From Clostridium sp. CAG:411 (GTDB lineage: Bacteria > Bacillota > Clostridia > Lachnospirales > Lachnospiraceae), in contig FR899686.1 in NCBI GenBank assembly GCA_000437275.1, forward strand, positions 27,984-35,959: 7,976 nt of DNA, in the 5' to 3' direction. Shown piece by piece: positions 1 to 6,554 of the stretch (positions are counted from its first letter, which is position 1; every line of letters begins with the position of its first letter). Position numbers and translations under genes: made by a program. A model generated the notes under the pieces. The model made no database searches. It was not told the origin of the DNA and saw only the letters and a program-made list of their open reading frames with translations.

Positions 1-2
1 CG

Positions 3-1634
3 GCGTCCGCTACAGCCGCTTCTCATATGGAAGAAATATTGTCGGATTATGAAAAAATATTGCAAAAGAAAGCAGTGGAGAAAGCCGGATTAGATGTACA
101 GACGGTATTGCATCCGATTACTGCATCAAAGGTGGATCACTCCTCAAAGGAAGAAAGTGCAGGAAGTATAGTAGGGTCAATTTTACCGTTTTTGTTGATT
201 ACCAGTATATTAATGGGGGCTATTTATCCTGCGATTGATACGACGGCAGGGGAAAAGGAACGAGGGACATTAGAAACGCTGCTGACATTACCTGTTACGA
301 ATTTGCAATTGATTCTCAGTAAATTTTTGGCAGTATCTACAGTGGCGGTAGTATCTGCCATTCTTAATCTTTTATCTATGATGGTATTTGGCGGAATTTT
401 TTATCATATGCTTTTATTAAGGTCCACAGCGGATATAGCGGTTAATATGGTGGCTTTTATACCGGCAATCTTGTTGCTTTTCTTGTGTGTGGCCGTGTTT
501 GCATTGTTTATTTCGGCGGTTTGTTTATGTATTTGTATGTTTGCGAAAAGTTTTAAGGAGGCACAAAATTATAGTACACCATTGGTTTTAATCGTGCTAA
601 TCATAGGATACATTGGTTTTATTCCTAGCATTTCTTTAGATAGTATATTTGCAGTGCTTCCAGTAGCAAATATTGTTTTATTGATAAAAAACATATTGTC
701 TTTTCAGGTGAACTTTGGAAATATCTGTTTGGTTTTATTCAGCAATCTGGCATATAGCTTTTTGGCAGTTTTTCTAATGAGTAAAATGTATAATAGTGAA
801 AGTATATTATTTGGAGAGGGAGGAAGTGTTCAAATATTTGAAAAGCGTTCCAATATCAAAAAGGGACAAATGCCAGGATTGGGAGATGCTTTTTTGCTTC
901 TTGCAATTTCCTTATTGCTATACTTTTACTTTGGAAGTTATATGTTGCTGCGCTGGGGATTTATGGGAGTAGCAATGCAACAGGTCATGTTCTTTTTATT
1001 GGTAGCGGGATTTTCCTGGTACATGAAGGTAGACTGGAAACGTCTGTTTTCTGTAAGACTTCCTCAATTGTCCAGTTTGATTGGTGCTATTTTGCTATGG
1101 GCGGGAGTGTATTTGGCGATGTTGCCGCTAAATGACGGGATAGCAAAATGGTTTCCAGAGAGTGCGGCATCCTTGGAACAAACAAATCAGTGGTTTGAAA
1201 ATCAACCATTTGGTATTTTGTTTTTGGTAGTGGCTGTATTACCTGCAATTTGTGAGGAAGTGTTGTTTCGGGGCTTTTTATATGGAACGTTTCGAGAGCA
1301 TTGGAAAAGCTGGGTTGCCATTCTTTTATCAGGATTGCTATTTAGTGTCTATCATATGAATATAGTGCAGTTGTTGGCAATCTGGATATTGGGATGTGTA
1401 ATGGCATATAGTGTGCATTGTTCAAAAAGCATTTTTACATCCATGACAATACATTTTTGTAACAATGGGCTGGCGGTTTGTATGTTAGCGTTTCCTAAAA
1501 GTGTGCAACGTATGCTGCCATTTTTGCAAATAAGTGCAGAAAAAGCAGGCGTGCGAACCTATCTTCTTTTGTTTGATTGTGCCATTTTTTTAGCGGGAAT
1601 AGGTATATTTTTATTGAAAAAAGGAAAGAAATGA
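3..1634 (+). CDS. ABC-2 permease / CPBP intramembrane protease fusion (5' partial)
   Basis: Polytopic membrane protein, C-terminal 543 residues visible. The frame is open to the left edge and lacks a ribosome binding site before the ATG at 27, so the true start lies upstream. Numbering from that ATG, the first part is a NatB-type ABC-2 exporter permease: several hydrophobic segments (about 48-70, 97-130, 138-172, 183-250) and the typical cytoplasmic element ERGTLETLLTLPV at 78-90. After a linker (about 252-285), a second helical block carries the three CPBP (Abi/Rce1-like) motifs: EExxxR (E410, E411, R415), FxxxH (F439-H443) and HxxxN (H476-N480). All presumed metal-binding residues are intact, so protease activity is plausible. 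Such permease-protease fusions are a known family, usually beside an ATPase gene, which would be off the window. Substrate unknown. It seems unrelated to the sulfur genes downstream, which have their own promoter. No convincing terminator follows it. Confidence 0.88.
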   Translation, partial: ASATAASHMEEILSDYEKILQKKAVEKAGLDVQTVLHPITASKVDHSSKEESAGSIVGSILPFLLITSILMGAIYPAIDTTAGEKERGTLETLLTLPVTNLQLILSKFLAVSTVAVVSAILNLLSMMVFGGIFYHMLLLRSTADIAVNMVAFIPAILLLFLCVAVFALFISAVCLCICMFAKSFKEAQNYSTPLVLIVLIIGYIGFIPSISLDSIFAVLPVANIVLLIKNILSFQVNFGNICLVLFSNLAYSFLAVFLMSKMYNSESILFGEGGSVQIFEKRSNIKKGQMPGLGDAFLLLAISLLLYFYFGSYMLLRWGFMGVAMQQVMFFLLVAGFSWYMKVDWKRLFSVRLPQLSSLIGAILLWAGVYLAMLPLNDGIAKWFPESAASLEQTNQWFENQPFGILFLVVAVLPAICEEVLFRGFLYGTFREHWKSWVAILLSGLLFSVYHMNIVQLLAIWILGCVMAYSVHCSKSIFTSMTIHFCNNGLAVCMLAFPKSVQRMLPFLQISAEKAGVRTYLLLFDCAIFLAGIGIFLLKKGKK

Positions 1635-1694
1635 TATTAATATGCAAAAAATAGCAATTGATTGATATAAAAATTGCAAAAACGAACTTAAATC

Positions 1695-1724
1695 TTGCAA
1701 AACAGATAGGGATACTGTTACAAT
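1695..1724 (+). promoter_or_regulatory. Sigma-A promoter for sufC-sufB
   Basis: The -35 is TTGCAA (1695-1700) and the -10 is TACAAT (1719-1724), with an 18-base spacer. A TG at 1716-1717 makes an extended -10. Transcription would start near 1731, about 40 bases before sufC. Between the boxes lies a short dyad, AACAG (1701-1705) and CTGTT (1715-1719). TTGCAAAA occurs at 1674-1681 and again at 1695-1702, 21 bases apart; either could be a regulator contact, but both are weak signals. Confidence 0.6.
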
Positions 1725-1769
1725 AGAGTTCACAGGTATAGATTTGAAGCAAAGACAAAAGGAGGAGCC

Positions 1770-2495
1770 ATGTTAGAGTTAAAGAACGTATCCTTTACAG
1801 TATCAGAAGAGACTGGTACACGAACAATTATTAAAGACTTAAATTTAAAGGTAGATGATAATAAATTTATTGTAATTACAGGACCAAACGGTGGTGGTAA
1901 ATCGACACTTGCCAAATTGATTATGGGAGTTAAGCAGGTTACAAGTGGAAAGATTTATTTTAATGGAACGGATATTACAGATATGAGTATAACAGAACGG
2001 GCTAAGCTTGGTGTCAGTTTTGCATTTCAACAACCGGTACGATTTAAAGGGATTAAGGTATTGGATCTGATTCGTCTGGCAGCAGGAGAAAAACTATCTG
2101 TGGCAGATGCCTGTGAGTATTTATCTAAAGTAGGTTTATGTGCGCGAGAATATATTAATCGTGAAGTAAATGATAGTCTTTCTGGTGGAGAATTAAAGAG
2201 AATAGAGATTGCAACGGTATTGGCGAGAGGAACCAAACTTTCTATTTTTGATGAGCCAGAGGCGGGAATCGATTTATGGAGTTTTCAGAACTTGATTCAG
2301 GTATTTGAGGATATGCGTGCTACAATTAAAGGGTCTGTTTTAATTATTTCGCATCAGGAGCGTATTTTAAATATTGCAGATGAAATTATAGTGATTCGCA
2401 ATGGACAGGTTGCTGAACAGGGAAGTAAAGATGCCATTTTGCCGAAATTGTTAGGAACATCGTCTGCTATGTCACCATGTGAAAAGCTTTTATAG
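1770..2495 (+). CDS. sufC: Fe-S cluster assembly ATPase SufC
   Basis: Cytosolic ABC-type ATPase of 241 residues that drives conformational change in the SufB scaffold during Fe-S cluster assembly. The expected motifs are present in order: Walker A GPNGGGKST (38-46), Q-loop FQQP (86-89), signature LSGGELKR (137-144), Walker B LSIFDEPEAGID (157-168, catalytic E162) and switch histidine H195 in SHQERIL. The segment after Walker B (EAGIDLWSF) differs from the usual SufC form (DSGLDID), which fits the shorter SUF-like minimal systems better than the classical five-gene SUF operon. Start chosen at ATG 1770 because AGGAGG lies at 1760-1765. It has its own promoter and is followed after 12 bases by sufB, so the two are surely co-expressed. 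A generic ABC ATPase is excluded by the SufB partner and the QERIL-type H-loop context. Confidence 0.93.
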   Translation: MLELKNVSFTVSEETGTRTIIKDLNLKVDDNKFIVITGPNGGGKSTLAKLIMGVKQVTSGKIYFNGTDITDMSITERAKLGVSFAFQQPVRFKGIKVLDLIRLAAGEKLSVADACEYLSKVGLCAREYINREVNDSLSGGELKRIEIATVLARGTKLSIFDEPEAGIDLWSFQNLIQVFEDMRATIKGSVLIISHQERILNIADEIIVIRNGQVAEQGSKDAILPKLLGTSSAMSPCEKLL

Positions 2496-2501
2496 GAGGT
2501 G
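2494..2501 (+). promoter_or_regulatory. Ribosome binding site that fixes the sufB start
   Basis: AGGAGGTG overlaps the sufC stop codon (2493-2495). An in-frame GTG at 2499 lies inside this Shine-Dalgarno sequence and cannot be the start. The ATG at 2508, six bases beyond, is the likely initiation codon. The overlap suggests translational coupling of sufB to sufC. Confidence 0.8.
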
Positions 2502-2507
2502 CAGAAA

Positions 2508-3428
2508 ATGTTAGATGAGATTCAGAAAAGATTGTTAGAGGAAGTAGCTGACCTGCATGATGTTCCAGAAGGTGCATATAACATTCGTGCCAATGGAGCG
2601 ATGGCAGCCAGAAATACCACTGCAAATATTGATATTATTTCGAAAACAGATAAAAGTGGAATTGATATTAAAATTAAGGATGGTACGAAAAAGCAAAGTG
2701 TGCATATACCAGTTGTAATGAGTCAGAGTGGTATGAAAGAAATGGTATACAATGATTTTTATATCGGAGAGGATTGCGATGTTACAATTATTGCAGGCTG
2801 TGGGATTCACAATTCTGGTAGCAATGATTCGGAGCATGATGGAATCCATCGCTTTTATGTTGGAAAAAATTCAAAAGTTAAATATGTAGAAAAACATTAC
2901 GGAGCGGGAGAAGGAACAGGAAAGCGTATTTTAAATCCGGGTACAGAAGTGTATCAACAGGAAAATAGTTACATGGAAATGGAAATGGTGCAGATTAAGG
3001 GCGTGGACTCTACTTATCGTATGAACAAAGCAGAGTTGGCAGATGGAGCCACCCTTATCGTACATGAACGTTTGATGACCCATGGAAATCAAAACGCAGT
3101 CAGTGATTATCAGGTGGAGCTAAATGGTAAAAATGCCAGTACGGATATTATTTCCCGTTCGGTAGCAAGAGATACATCTACACAGAAATTTGAAGCGTGT
3201 ATCAAAGGAAATAATGTATGTCATGGACATGCGGAATGTGATGCCATTATTATGGATAAAGCTCGCGTGATTGCAGTACCACAGCTAGATGCAAACAATG
3301 TGGATGCAGAACTGGTTCATGAGGCTGCCATTGGAAAGATTGCAGGGGAACAGCTTATTAAGCTTATGACATTAGGACTTACAGAGACAGAAGCAGAGGA
3401 ATGGATTATCAATGGCTTCTTAAAGTAA
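2508..3428 (+). CDS. sufB: SufB-type Fe-S scaffold, short form (SmsB-like)
   Basis: Cytosolic SufB/SufD-family beta-helix protein of 306 residues, the scaffold on which Fe-S clusters would form with SufC. Classical SufB is about 460-490 residues and SufD about 420, so this is a core-only version. It retains the family signatures: the central GCGIHNSG and HRFYVGK region (about 97-120), a histidine/cysteine-rich CHGHAEC stretch ending at C244, and HEAAIG with E272. By alignment from memory, C244 and E272 correspond to E. coli SufB Cys405 and Glu434, proposed cluster or sulfur-transfer residues. This makes it SufB-like rather than SufD-like. The C-terminal TEAEEWIINGFLK is also typical. With no SufD, SufS or SufU nearby, the scaffold may be a SufB homodimer with SufC, as in the SUF-like minimal system (SmsCB) of archaea and some anaerobes. 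That assignment is inference. Many databases would label it SufD family. Confidence 0.88.
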   Translation: MLDEIQKRLLEEVADLHDVPEGAYNIRANGAMAARNTTANIDIISKTDKSGIDIKIKDGTKKQSVHIPVVMSQSGMKEMVYNDFYIGEDCDVTIIAGCGIHNSGSNDSEHDGIHRFYVGKNSKVKYVEKHYGAGEGTGKRILNPGTEVYQQENSYMEMEMVQIKGVDSTYRMNKAELADGATLIVHERLMTHGNQNAVSDYQVELNGKNASTDIISRSVARDTSTQKFEACIKGNNVCHGHAECDAIIMDKARVIAVPQLDANNVDAELVHEAAIGKIAGEQLIKLMTLGLTETEAEEWIINGFLK

Positions 3429-3476
3429 AAAAGAATGCATGTTTTTTTTACTTGCCTCATAGATAGAAATAAAGGG

Positions 3477-3520
3477 AACAGTTTAGACAGGAATAGTCAG
3501 TTCTGTTTGCGTAAACTGTT
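3477..3520 (+). promoter_or_regulatory. Inverted repeat / stem-loop in cysE leader
   Basis: A perfect 9-base inverted repeat, AACAGTTTA (3477-3485) and TAAACTGTT (3512-3520), encloses a second pairing, ACAG (3487-3490) with CTGT (3503-3506). As RNA it would fold into a stem with a small internal loop; as DNA it could be an operator. No T-run follows, so it is not an intrinsic terminator. The enclosed segment contains AGGAATAGT (3489-3497), which recurs in the cysK control region at 5506-5514. The 130-base gap between sufB and cysE shows no clear terminator and no convincing sigma-A promoter. No T-box or SAM-riboswitch landmarks were seen. Confidence 0.55.
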
Positions 3521-3558
3521 GCGAAGAAAGTGAGTAAGAAAGGAAGGACGGACGTATC

Positions 3559-4509
3559 ATGCAAAATATAATTGAACAGGAAATGGAAGGGATTGTGTCT
3601 GTCATTTTGTCAGATTATAAAAAAGAACGTACAATTGATCAATTGGATCTTTATAATCAACCACAGAAGGATAGTATTATTGATATTATTGAAAAACTAT
3701 TGCGCATTGTGTACTCTGGCTATTTCAGAGATCGTTCTTACAAATTTTATAATGTAGAAAATGGTTTTGCAGTACAGATTGAGGATGCAATGTTTTGCCT
3801 AAATAAGCAAATAGACAGAGTATTGCGTTATAAACCAGAGTATAAAGAGGCACCAGAGGAAGAAGTGACAGAGGAAGCACAGCGAATTGCAGTTGCATTT
3901 TTCAAAAAGATTCCTACCATTCGAGAATATGTAGAGGGAGATTTAGAAGCGGCTTATGATGGAGATCCGGCAGCATATTATCGCGAGGAGATTATTTTAT
4001 CTTATCCAGGAGTGTATGCAATTACGGTAAATCGTATTGCGCATGAATTATTCTTATTGGGAGTACCATTGATACCAAGAATTATGACGGAACATGCACA
4101 CTGGCAGACAGGAATCGATATACATCCGGGAGCAACGATAGGAAAGAGCTTTTTTATCGACCATGGAACTGGAATTGTAATCGGAGAGACTACCATAATT
4201 GGTGACAATGTTAAGATTTATCAAGGGGTGACACTTGGCGCCTTATCTACCAGTGGTGGACAAAAATTACAAGGGAAAAAGCGTCATCCTACGATAGAAG
4301 ATGATGTTGTTATTTACTCAGGAGCTTCTATTTTAGGTGGTGACACAGTGATTGGAAAAGGTTCTGTCATTGGAGGAAACGCTTTTGTTACAAAGTCAAT
4401 AGAGCCAGGAACGAGAGTCAGTATCAAAAATCAAGAATTGATTCTTGCAAATAGAGAAAAACATATTGTCACGAAAACAGAATTAGAACAAGATGATACA
4501 TGGAGTTAA
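3559..4509 (+). CDS. cysE: Serine O-acetyltransferase (CysE, EpsC type)
   Basis: First committed enzyme of cysteine synthesis: L-serine plus acetyl-CoA gives O-acetylserine, the CysK substrate. Of its 316 residues, about 1-165 form the helical N-terminal domain and about 185-290 a left-handed beta-helix with hexapeptide repeats (IHPGATIGK, IVIGETTIIGDNVKIYQG, SGASILGGDTVIGKGSVIGG). The catalytic Asp-His pair of this family is D201-H202 in IDHGTGIVIGE, and H243 in RHPTI matches the second active-site histidine. The H202-H243 distance is about six residues longer than H158-H193 in E. coli CysE, because of an STSGGQKLQGKK insertion typical of the longer EpsC-type enzymes. ATG 3559 is preceded by AAGGAAGGA at 3540-3548. 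The protein ends TWS, not in the C-terminal Ile through which many CysE proteins bind CysK, so a classical cysteine synthase complex is doubtful. It may be read from the suf promoter; a strong terminator follows. Confidence 0.92.
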   Translation: MQNIIEQEMEGIVSVILSDYKKERTIDQLDLYNQPQKDSIIDIIEKLLRIVYSGYFRDRSYKFYNVENGFAVQIEDAMFCLNKQIDRVLRYKPEYKEAPEEEVTEEAQRIAVAFFKKIPTIREYVEGDLEAAYDGDPAAYYREEIILSYPGVYAITVNRIAHELFLLGVPLIPRIMTEHAHWQTGIDIHPGATIGKSFFIDHGTGIVIGETTIIGDNVKIYQGVTLGALSTSGGQKLQGKKRHPTIEDDVVIYSGASILGGDTVIGKGSVIGGNAFVTKSIEPGTRVSIKNQELILANREKHIVTKTELEQDDTWS

Positions 4510-4538
4510 GACTACATAGTAGAGAGTAATTCCAATAG

Positions 4539-4613
4539 AAAAAGGTGTTATAGCAAAAGGAGATTTCTTATTTTGTATGATAAGAGAGATTCGCTTGCTG
4601 TAACACCTTTTTT
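4539..4613 (+). terminator. Strong intrinsic terminator after cysE
   Basis: An 18-base stem pairs 4539-4556 with 4595-4612 with only one G-U pair; its core is GGTGTTATAGCAA against TTGCTGTAACACC. The stem is followed by six T (4608-4613). The 38-base loop contains a smaller hairpin, TCTTAT (4566-4571) with ATAAGA (4580-4585). Flanking A and T runs mean it could also work on the minus strand. It closes the suf-cysE block. Confidence 0.9.
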
Positions 4614-4614
4614 C

Positions 4615-4643
4615 TTGACAGAAAATAAAACAACCACTATAAT
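4615..4643 (+). promoter_or_regulatory. Perfect consensus sigma-A promoter for tcdA
   Basis: TTGACA (4615-4620), exactly 17 bases, then TATAAT (4638-4643). Both boxes match the consensus at every base and the spacing is optimal. The -35 begins two bases after the T-run of the preceding terminator. Transcription would start near 4650, giving a leader of about 38 bases before tcdA. Confidence 0.92.
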
Positions 4644-4687
4644 TCATAGTAAACAGATATGAAAAAGAAAAAAGAAAGGTGAACGCT

Positions 4688-5401
4688 GTGAAGGAACAAT
4701 TTATTAGAACAAGATTACTTTTGGGGGATGAAGGGTTAGAACGGTTAAAAAATGCCAGAGTTGCGGTATTTGGAGTTGGTGGAGTTGGCGGTTTTGTAAT
4801 AGAGGCATTAGTAAGAAGTGGTATAGGTGCGATAGATTTAATTGATAGTGATACGGTTGATATTAGTAACTTAAATCGACAGATTATCGCAACCCATTCC
4901 TCTTTAGGACGACTGAAAACGGAGGTTATGCGTGAAAGGATTGCAGATATCAATCCAGACTGTCAGGTTACGGTACACAATTGCTTTTATTTGCCAGAGA
5001 CAGAGGATCAATTTGACTTTAAAGAGTACGATTATGTGGTAGATGCAATTGATACGGTAACAGGAAAAATTTCTCTTGTAATGAAGGCACAGGAGGCAGG
5101 TACCCCAATTATGTGCAGCATGGGTGCAGGAAACAAATTGAATCCAGTGCAATTTGAAATTGCAGATATTTATCAGACATCGGTATGTCCATTAGCAAGA
5201 GTAATGCGACAGGAATTAAAAAAACGAGGCGTAAAAAAATTAAAAGTTGTGTATTCAAAAGAAAGACCAGTAGAGCATAAATTCAAGTTGGAAAACAAAG
5301 AAAATGCAAGTAAACCAACACCAGGATCCATTGCATTCACCCCTTCTGTAGCGGGCTTGCTCATTGCTTCTGAAGTGGTAAAAGACTTGTGTCAGATATA
5401 A
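4688..5401 (+). CDS. tcdA: tRNA threonylcarbamoyladenosine dehydratase (TcdA/CsdL)
   Basis: E1-like, ATP-using enzyme that cyclises t6A at tRNA position 37 to ct6A. Of its 237 residues, the nucleotide-binding loop is GVGGVGG (29-35), followed by LIDSDTVDISNLNRQ (51-65), the usual DxD and NxNR ATP-contact region of MoeB/ThiF/TcdA proteins. DAID (119-122) closes the adenylation pocket. TcdA-specific features are SVCPLARVMR (165-174), VVYSKERP (187-194) and the C-terminal GSIAFTPSVAGLLIASEVV. It lacks the CxxC zinc pairs usual in MoeB and ThiF, supporting TcdA. GTG 4688 is the likely start: an in-frame GTG at 4679 lies inside the ribosome binding site (AAAGGTGA, 4675-4682). It is monocistronic between a consensus promoter and the cysK promoter, with no clear terminator of its own. 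E. coli TcdA (CsdL) is linked to the CsdA-CsdE sulfur-transfer pair, which may explain its place among sulfur genes. Confidence 0.92.
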   Translation: MKEQFIRTRLLLGDEGLERLKNARVAVFGVGGVGGFVIEALVRSGIGAIDLIDSDTVDISNLNRQIIATHSSLGRLKTEVMRERIADINPDCQVTVHNCFYLPETEDQFDFKEYDYVVDAIDTVTGKISLVMKAQEAGTPIMCSMGAGNKLNPVQFEIADIYQTSVCPLARVMRQELKKRGVKKLKVVYSKERPVEHKFKLENKENASKPTPGSIAFTPSVAGLLIASEVVKDLCQI

Positions 5402-5431
5402 AAAGAAAAAATTGCAAATAAAAAACCTTAA

Positions 5432-5452
5432 TTCCTATTGACAAAATAGGAA
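5432..5452 (+). promoter_or_regulatory. Dyad overlapping the cysK -35 (candidate operator)
   Basis: A perfect 7-base inverted repeat, TTCCTAT (5432-5438) and ATAGGAA (5446-5452), with a 7-base gap. It straddles the -35 hexamer, so a bound repressor would block RNA polymerase. A CymR-like Rrf2 protein is the natural candidate because one is encoded just downstream of cysK; that link is inference. Confidence 0.6.
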
Positions 5453-5465
5453 AAAGGTGTATAAT
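5438..5465 (+). promoter_or_regulatory. Main cysK promoter P1
   Basis: TTGACA (5438-5443), 16 bases, then TATAAT (5460-5465). Both hexamers are perfect matches. Transcription would start near 5472, leaving a leader of about 145 bases before cysK, long enough for further control elements. Confidence 0.88.
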
Positions 5466-5478
5466 GCTAATATAACGT

Positions 5479-5512
5479 TATTCCTAGAAAGTTAGTATGA
5501 AAACAAGGAATA
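5479..5512 (+). promoter_or_regulatory. Second dyad and shared element in the cysK leader
   Basis: A perfect 7-base inverted repeat, TATTCCT (5479-5485) and AGGAATA (5506-5512), begins just after the P1 start site. Its left arm and inner sequence (5480-5505) match the leader of the second Rrf2 gene (7262-7287) at 20 of 26 bases: CCTAG, then GTTAGT, then GAAAACA, separated by 3 and 2 variable bases. The arms use the same TTCCTA and GGAA cores as the dyad over the -35. Confidence 0.6.
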
Positions 5513-5513
5513 G

Positions 5514-5541
5514 TTGCAAACGTAAAAAAAACTGCTATATT
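5514..5541 (+). promoter_or_regulatory. Possible second cysK promoter P2
   Basis: TTGCAA (5514-5519), 16 bases, then TATATT (5536-5541), with TG at 5533-5534 giving an extended -10. It is weaker than P1 and lies in a very AT-rich stretch, so chance is possible. If real, the second dyad would sit just upstream of it. Confidence 0.3.
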
Positions 5542-5575
5542 ATACATGATTTTATGTGTATAAAATAGGTATCAG
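5532..5575 (+). promoter_or_regulatory. Hairpin in the cysK 5' leader
   Basis: A 12-base stem with one mismatch pairs CTATATTATACA (5535-5546) with TGTATAAAATAG (5557-5568) around a 10-base loop. CTG (5532-5534) can pair further with CAG (5573-5575) across a 4-base bulge. It ends 25 bases before the ribosome binding site AAAGGGGA (5601-5608). It is AT-rich, lacks a T-run and matches no riboswitch known to me; it may stabilise the mRNA or modulate translation. Confidence 0.4.
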
Positions 5576-5616
5576 CGTAACAATAATCATATGTGAATAG
5601 AAAGGGGATTTTTATT

Positions 5617-6552
5617 ATGGCAAAGATTTATGAAAGCGTAACAGAGTTGATTGGTGGTACACCACTTTTAAATGTGAAGAATTTTGCAAAGAAGAGAGGA
5701 GTTGATTCCGCTAATGTTTATGCTAAATTAGAATATTTTAATCCAGCAGGAAGTGTGAAGGATCGTGTTGCTTATGCTATGATCGCACAGGCTGAAAAAG
5801 ACGGAAAATTAAAAGAAGGTTCTGTTATTATTGAGCCAACCAGTGGAAATACAGGAATTGGATTAGCATCTATTGCAGCAGCAAAAGGATATAGAATCAT
5901 TCTTACAATGCCAGAGACAATGAGTGTTGAAAGAAGAAATCTTTTAAAAGCTTACGGTGCAGAAGTAGTACTTACAGATGGTGCAAAAGGTATGAAGGGT
6001 GCTATTGAAAAGGCAGAAGAGTTGGCAAAAGAGACAGAGGGAGCATTTATCCCTAGTCAGTTTGAAAACCCTGCAAATCCATATGCACATAAGACAACAA
6101 CAGCACCAGAAATTTGGAACGATACAGATGGAAAAGTTGACATCTTTGTTGCAGGTGTAGGTACAGGTGGAACTGTTACTGGTATTGGTGAGTTTTTAAA
6201 AGAAAAGAATCCAGATATAAAAGTAGTAGCAGTAGAGCCAGCTACTTCACCAGTATTATCAAAAGGTGTAGCAGGACCACATAAAATTCAGGGAATTGGT
6301 GCTGGATTTGTACCAAAAACATTAAATACAGAAATTTATGATGAAATTATTGCAATTGAAAATGAAGATGCATTTGAAACAGGAAGAGAATTTGGTAAAG
6401 CAGAAGGTGTTTTAGTAGGTATTTCTTCAGGAGCAGCACTTCATGCAGCAGAAATTCTTGCAAAACGTCCAGAGAACAAAGGTAAAAACATTGTTGTGTT
6501 ATTACCAGATACAGGTGATCGTTATTTATCTACTGCATTATTTAGTGAATAA
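5617..6552 (+). CDS. cysK: Cysteine synthase (O-acetylserine sulfhydrylase)
   Basis: PLP enzyme making L-cysteine from O-acetylserine and sulfide. Its 311 residues match the usual CysK length. Visible motifs: the Schiff-base lysine K48 in AGSVKDR, the substrate-binding loop EPTSGNTG (73-80, TSGNT at 75-79), the phosphate-binding GTGGT (182-186) and SSGAA near 270-274 for the PLP pyridine ring. There is no C-terminal CBS domain, so it is not a cystathionine beta-synthase. ATG 5617 follows AAAGGGGA at 5601-5608; an in-frame upstream GTG at 5593 has no such site. Only 93 bases without a terminator separate it from the next Rrf2 gene, so the two probably share transcripts. In B. subtilis and S. 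aureus CysK also binds the Rrf2 regulator CymR to signal cysteine status; this gene order suggests the same here. Confidence 0.95.
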   Translation: MAKIYESVTELIGGTPLLNVKNFAKKRGVDSANVYAKLEYFNPAGSVKDRVAYAMIAQAEKDGKLKEGSVIIEPTSGNTGIGLASIAAAKGYRIILTMPETMSVERRNLLKAYGAEVVLTDGAKGMKGAIEKAEELAKETEGAFIPSQFENPANPYAHKTTTAPEIWNDTDGKVDIFVAGVGTGGTVTGIGEFLKEKNPDIKVVAVEPATSPVLSKGVAGPHKIQGIGAGFVPKTLNTEIYDEIIAIENEDAFETGREFGKAEGVLVGISSGAALHAAEILAKRPENKGKNIVVLLPDTGDRYLSTALFSE

Positions 6553-6554
6553 TT

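Noticed and set aside
1..24. Locally GC-rich start of the window as an assembly artefact or adaptor
   Set aside because: It stays in frame and encodes small residues (ASATAASH) compatible with the following protein, so codon choice explains it equally well.
1654..1677. GCAATT/AATTGC hairpin after the permease-protease gene as a terminator
   Set aside because: Only six mostly A-T pairs and no T-run; it cannot be called a terminator.
1674..1702. TTGCAAAA repeated 21 bases apart before sufC as an operator
   Set aside because: TTGCAAA also occurs inside several coding regions and elsewhere in this AT-rich window, so enrichment is not convincing.
3427..3449. A-run and T-run around ATGCAT after sufB as a terminator
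   Set aside because: The stem would be A-T only with mismatches near the centre, so efficient termination is unlikely.
3435..3533. A 32-codon ATG frame between sufB and cysE (two cysteines, basic C-terminus)
   Set aside because: It has no ribosome binding site, starts in an A/T run, and overlaps the inverted repeat. A frame of this length is readily expected by chance; kept only as a note in case a cysteine leader peptide is conserved in relatives.
3429..3558. T-box or SAM riboswitch before cysE
   Set aside because: The gap is too short and shows none of the conserved T-box or SAM-riboswitch elements.
1495..5364. Minus-strand open frames of 60-156 codons opposite the real genes and gaps
   Set aside because: They lie opposite well-supported genes or span the terminator and promoter region, lack ribosome binding sites and have no recognisable domains.
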